NCBI RefSeq assembly: GCF_000002865.3
Contig: NW_001865079.1
Coordinates: forward strand, 26,794-49,293
Length of the DNA: 22,500 nucleotides
Direction of reading: 5' to 3'
Source of the DNA: Monosiga brevicollis MX1
Taxonomy: Eukaryota > Opisthokonta > Choanoflagellata > Craspedida > Salpingoecidae
The translations under genes were made by a program, and so were the position numbers. Positions 19,777 through 22,500 of the stretch are shown here, piece by piece. Below the pieces are notes generated by a model. The model did no database searches. It saw only the letters and a program-made list of their open reading frames with translations, and had not been told where the DNA came from. Positions within the stretch are counted from its first letter, which is position 1. Each line of letters starts with the position of its first letter.

Positions 19777-20099
19777 GCCAAATCATCGATAGCCGTAATG
19801 CCGGCTCGTGTCGGCTCTTCAAAAGCTTCTTGCCCGTGCCTTCAACATCATTGCTTCTTGTCGTTTTTGTCTCCCAATTTATTCAAGGCACGCCAGCCTA
19901 ATCCAACATGTAAACTTGAACGCTGCCCCTCCTCGCTGTTGTCTCATTCACAGGTGCACCAGCCCTGCTCCCCCACTGGTTCTCTTCAAGATGAAACATC
20001 AAAAAAAGATTAAAAAAAGTATCATTGCATTTATACTGTTACCATCAGGAATTCCACTGAGCGCGCAGCACTCACAGGGGCCGTACACGCACGTCTGGC
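19777..20099. other. Convergent intergenic region
   Basis: These 323 nt lie between the stops of the quinone oxidoreductase gene (+) and the sulfotransferase gene (-). It has A-rich runs near 20000-20020 and nothing else recognisable. It should hold both 3' UTRs. Confidence 0.6.
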
Positions 20100-21449
20100 T
20101 CATGCTTCTGGAAAGCGACGTCGGCAGGCAGCGAGGCGCTCCATGAAGACCCCCTGGATAAAATCGTACAGCCGCTCATCCTGCCCGAGCGTCAAGAGTT
20201 TGCGACGGTTTGCATCGGTCAGCAGCTCCGGCTTGGCATTATTCGCGTTGTGAACCGGCTTTTGTTCGTAAAAGTCCGGGAGGGTCTTGAAAAACGTGGG
20301 CAAGACCTGCGAAAGCATCCACACCGACTCGTTGTAACGCTCTGTAACCCCGACCACAGCGTAGTGGTGCAGCACGTTGGCTTGGGCGCGCTCCAGTGCG
20401 ATGGCGGAGGTCCGGTCCCTGCAATCTTCGTGATGCCCGCAGAAGAATCCAACCATCTGTGTAAGATTGCGTACAGGTCACCAAAACACGATGGCAAGAT
20501 GTGAGTTGGCACAGACCCACAGGCCACTGCAGAAGCCCAGTAAGTTTGGGAAAAAAATAAAAAAAAACATCAAGGGTATGAGAAACATCAAGGGTACGCA
20601 GCACAGAACCAGCACAGACAAACCAGGTTCATGTTGTCAATCATCCAGGGCCAGGACTTGCAGCCGTACTCTGCTTCGATGCACTTGTTGATACTCCAGT
20701 CAAATTGCTCGCCCAGCCAAGATCGCAACTGGGCGGTGTACGGGATATTGGCGTAGCGCTGGTAGTAGTAGCTTGATTGCACCCGCTCAGTTGGTTCTAG
20801 CACGCCATGTTACTTGCACCGTAAGGGCGGGCCGTAGAGACCGGCGCTGAGCTCTGGGAGTCGCTTCCTACCTCGGACAATGTTGATATGGATGGGTTGG
20901 CGATAACCGAACCGCGAAAAGTTCAAGAGCCGGACGTGCTGCTCGTAGAACATCTGTTACATACGATCCGTCGACCGTAGCACAAGCCGTCACCCACAGT
21001 CAAACAAGATGCAACAAGACGAGCTCTGAAGGAGACAGGCCACGCACCGGACGATCCGCATGGTGATGCTTCTTTGCCATCACGCTACCGACATTGGAGC
21101 GTTCTTTATCTTCATCGAAGAAATTTCGGTCGTCCATGATCTGCCAGACCGCGGAAAATGGACGCTTCGGCGAGTCGGCTATCGCATGAGCTAGCCGAAC
21201 CAGCGAAGTCCCACCAGCTTTGGGTATCCTACAGTTGCAAATGCCCTGCATGGTCAACCCCCAGGACGCTGGTGCATATCTGGCGCAGGCATTTAAACTC
21301 ACGCACCGGTTGTAAAACAGAATATCGTCTGATGTGATGGGTACGGGCGAGCAGTCGAAGCAAGCCACAGACTGGCAAAGCCAGGCCACGCTGGTCATCA
21401 TCACCACTAATCCATGTGCCGCCATCCTCGCTGTCCGTGTTCGTGCCAT
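20100..21449 (-). CDS. Uronyl/heparan-sulfate 2-O-sulfotransferase family protein
   Basis: Five exons: 21307-21449, 21048-21228, 20872-20953, 20624-20796, 20100-20456 (311 aa). A hydrophobic N-terminus (residues 10-30) acts as signal peptide or anchor. ILFYNRIPKAGGTS (about 44-56) holds the 5'-phosphosulfate-binding loop of PAPS sulfotransferases. INIVREPTERVQSSYYY (about 131-147) matches the 3'-phosphate-binding segment (IRDP.ER...YYY) of HS2ST. FFCGHHEDC, ALERAQANV, YAVVGVTERYNESVWML and LPTFFK follow in the same order as in HS2ST/UST. The role by family is transfer of sulfate from PAPS to the 2-O position of uronic acid in glycosaminoglycans in the Golgi. The acceptor here is unknown. The protein is shorter than human HS2ST1 (356 aa). 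An in-frame ATG at 21515 would add 22 mostly hydrophobic residues and make a longer anchor; 21449 is the conservative choice. Confidence 0.85.
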
Positions 21450-21787
21450 GACCCTCGACCCGACCGGAAAGGAAAAAAAAACTCTTATTGAGAATGAAAA
21501 GAAGCAGAAAAGCATGCAAGCAAGCAACACGGGCTCTGGTTTGAGCGACAATTATTAATTATTCGCATTCAGCTCATGGCTCGTTTTCATAACCCGTCAC
21601 GCTCTCATGCTCACGGGCTCACACCTGCGTGCAAACTCGACGCTTAACCCGCCGCCCTTTATTCGAAGCTTTCAAGATGTAAAAAAGACATTGTATTTTT
21701 TGGATTTAAGCACCTTTACAAGGTAGCGCCATGGGCAATCGTTGACAAGACATTTCGCGGAACTAAAGACAGCATCGGTTCAGTCTG
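21450..21787. other. Intergenic region between two minus-strand genes
   Basis: It should hold the promoter and 5' UTR of the sulfotransferase gene and the 3' UTR of the BTB-BACK gene. A pyrimidine-rich tract on the minus strand lies at about 21464-21505, upstream of the sulfotransferase start. No gene is supported. Confidence 0.5.
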
Positions 21788-22500
21788 TTAAGAGCCTGCG
21801 CGAGGCACAAAGTGCTTGTCGTCAGCGGGTGCCTTGCGAGTGGCTTGGTATTTCCAGGCCTTGGAAATGAGGCGCTCTGGTACGATGGGATCCTTTTCGT
21901 TGTCGGCTTCAATCTGTTGCAGGGTCGCGGCGTCCAGGAGGGGCAGGCGCACATGCTCGATGACGGGTGCAATGGTGTCCTTGAGTGATTGGCCGGTCAC
22001 CACGGCGTTGACACTTGCCCAGTTCTTGGCCACTTCCAGAACGGTGCTCTCGGGTACTCGCAGCTTATCCGATTCGAGAATGTGTGCAAAGGTTTCCGCA
22101 GAAATTTCAACAAAATGTTTGGAGTGAAAGACCTCGGCCGTGTGCTCTTCGATAAAGGTCATGCAGCGATCACGCAGCTCGATCTGATCGTACGCAATGG
22201 CCGCCTGGAATGGAGAAACACAACCAAGAGAGAAAGGGCGCATGGTCATATGGGTAGTTATGAGTATGATGATGTCGCATCCGGCCCACAACGCAGGATC
22301 CATGCCCCCCTTCACCCCCCTCTAAAAAAAAAAAACGATCACAGTACCTGAATGGCACCGCAGGCGGTGTCGACGGTAAGGTTGTCGGTGATGTAGTTGG
22401 CACAGCAAGCGGCCAGGCCATCCAGGCCGTACTCGATGGCCGAGGCCAGCACGTCCACCACGGTCGAGGGCTTCAGTGTACAACTGTTGGTGTAAATGTA
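21788..22500 (-). CDS. BTB-BACK domain protein (5' part beyond the window)
   Basis: Two exons are visible: 22348-22500 (incomplete at its 5' side) and 21788-22204, joined in phase 0 across a 143-nt intron. The first gives the end of a BTB/POZ domain: YIYTNSCTL, then VVDVLASAIEYGLDGLAACC. The second gives a BACK domain: CMTFIEEHTAEVF, FVEISAETFAHILESDKLRV, ESTVLEVAKNWA and VRLPLLDAATLQQIE. The protein ends soon after at TAA 21788-21790, so there are no C-terminal Kelch repeats. BTB-BACK proteins often act as Cullin-3 substrate adaptors or scaffolds. What the N-terminus contains cannot be seen here. Confidence 0.87.

Noticed and set aside
1-22500. CRISPR arrays, bacterial operons, ribosome binding sites, rRNA genes
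   Set aside because: None was seen. The spliced eukaryotic gene structure makes them unexpected, and the regular repeats are coding heptads, ankyrin units or simple repeats.

Overview
The window is eukaryotic nuclear DNA. Almost every gene is cut by short introns (mostly 80-220 nt) with GT...AG ends. The proteins are typically eukaryotic: a U1A/U2B''-type spliceosomal RRM protein, protein kinases, a PARP, a BTB-BACK protein, a heparan-sulfate 2-O-sulfotransferase relative and a NudE-like coiled coil. Gene density is high (about one per 2.5-3 kb) and coding sequence is moderately GC-rich. This fits a choanoflagellate or another unicellular relative of animals; the phylum is inferred and cannot be proved from the sequence alone.

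Left part: a plus-strand gene (155-2117) encodes a long, almost perfect heptad-repeat coiled coil followed by a divergent protein-kinase domain. A 7-bp tandem duplication breaks its frame near the start. Positions 2118-4194 hold only one weak minus-strand candidate. The main discovery follows on the minus strand (10660 to 4195): sixteen exons, all joined in phase 0. They encode, in order, an N-terminal cap, ten ankyrin repeats (one per exon), a helical/coiled-coil region, a Ser/Thr-type kinase domain with DFD instead of DFG, and a C-terminal PARP catalytic domain with an intact H-Y-E triad. This is a tankyrase-like layout with a kinase in the middle, assembled here by hand as a 1431-residue protein. 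The ankyrin exons and their introns are copies of a unit of about 210 bp.

Middle part: the U1A/U2B''-like (SNF) gene in 8 exons (minus, 13741-11778) and an 8-exon cytosolic 5'-nucleotidase-family gene (plus, 14594-17013) diverge from a shared upstream region. A 4-exon NudE-like coiled-coil gene (minus, 18247-17239) converges on the nucleotidase.

Right part: an intron-free gene (plus, 18892-19776) closely resembles bacterial QorB quinone oxidoreductase and is probably of bacterial origin. A 5-exon secretory-pathway sulfotransferase (minus, 21449-20100) follows. The 3' two exons of a BTB-BACK gene (minus, from beyond the window end to 21788) close the window.

The genes do not form one pathway. 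Signalling (two kinases, ADP-ribosylation), RNA splicing, nucleotide metabolism, redox and glycan sulfation are interspersed, as in a compact eukaryotic genome. All exon boundaries were assigned by eye from reading frame, splice signals and family resemblance.
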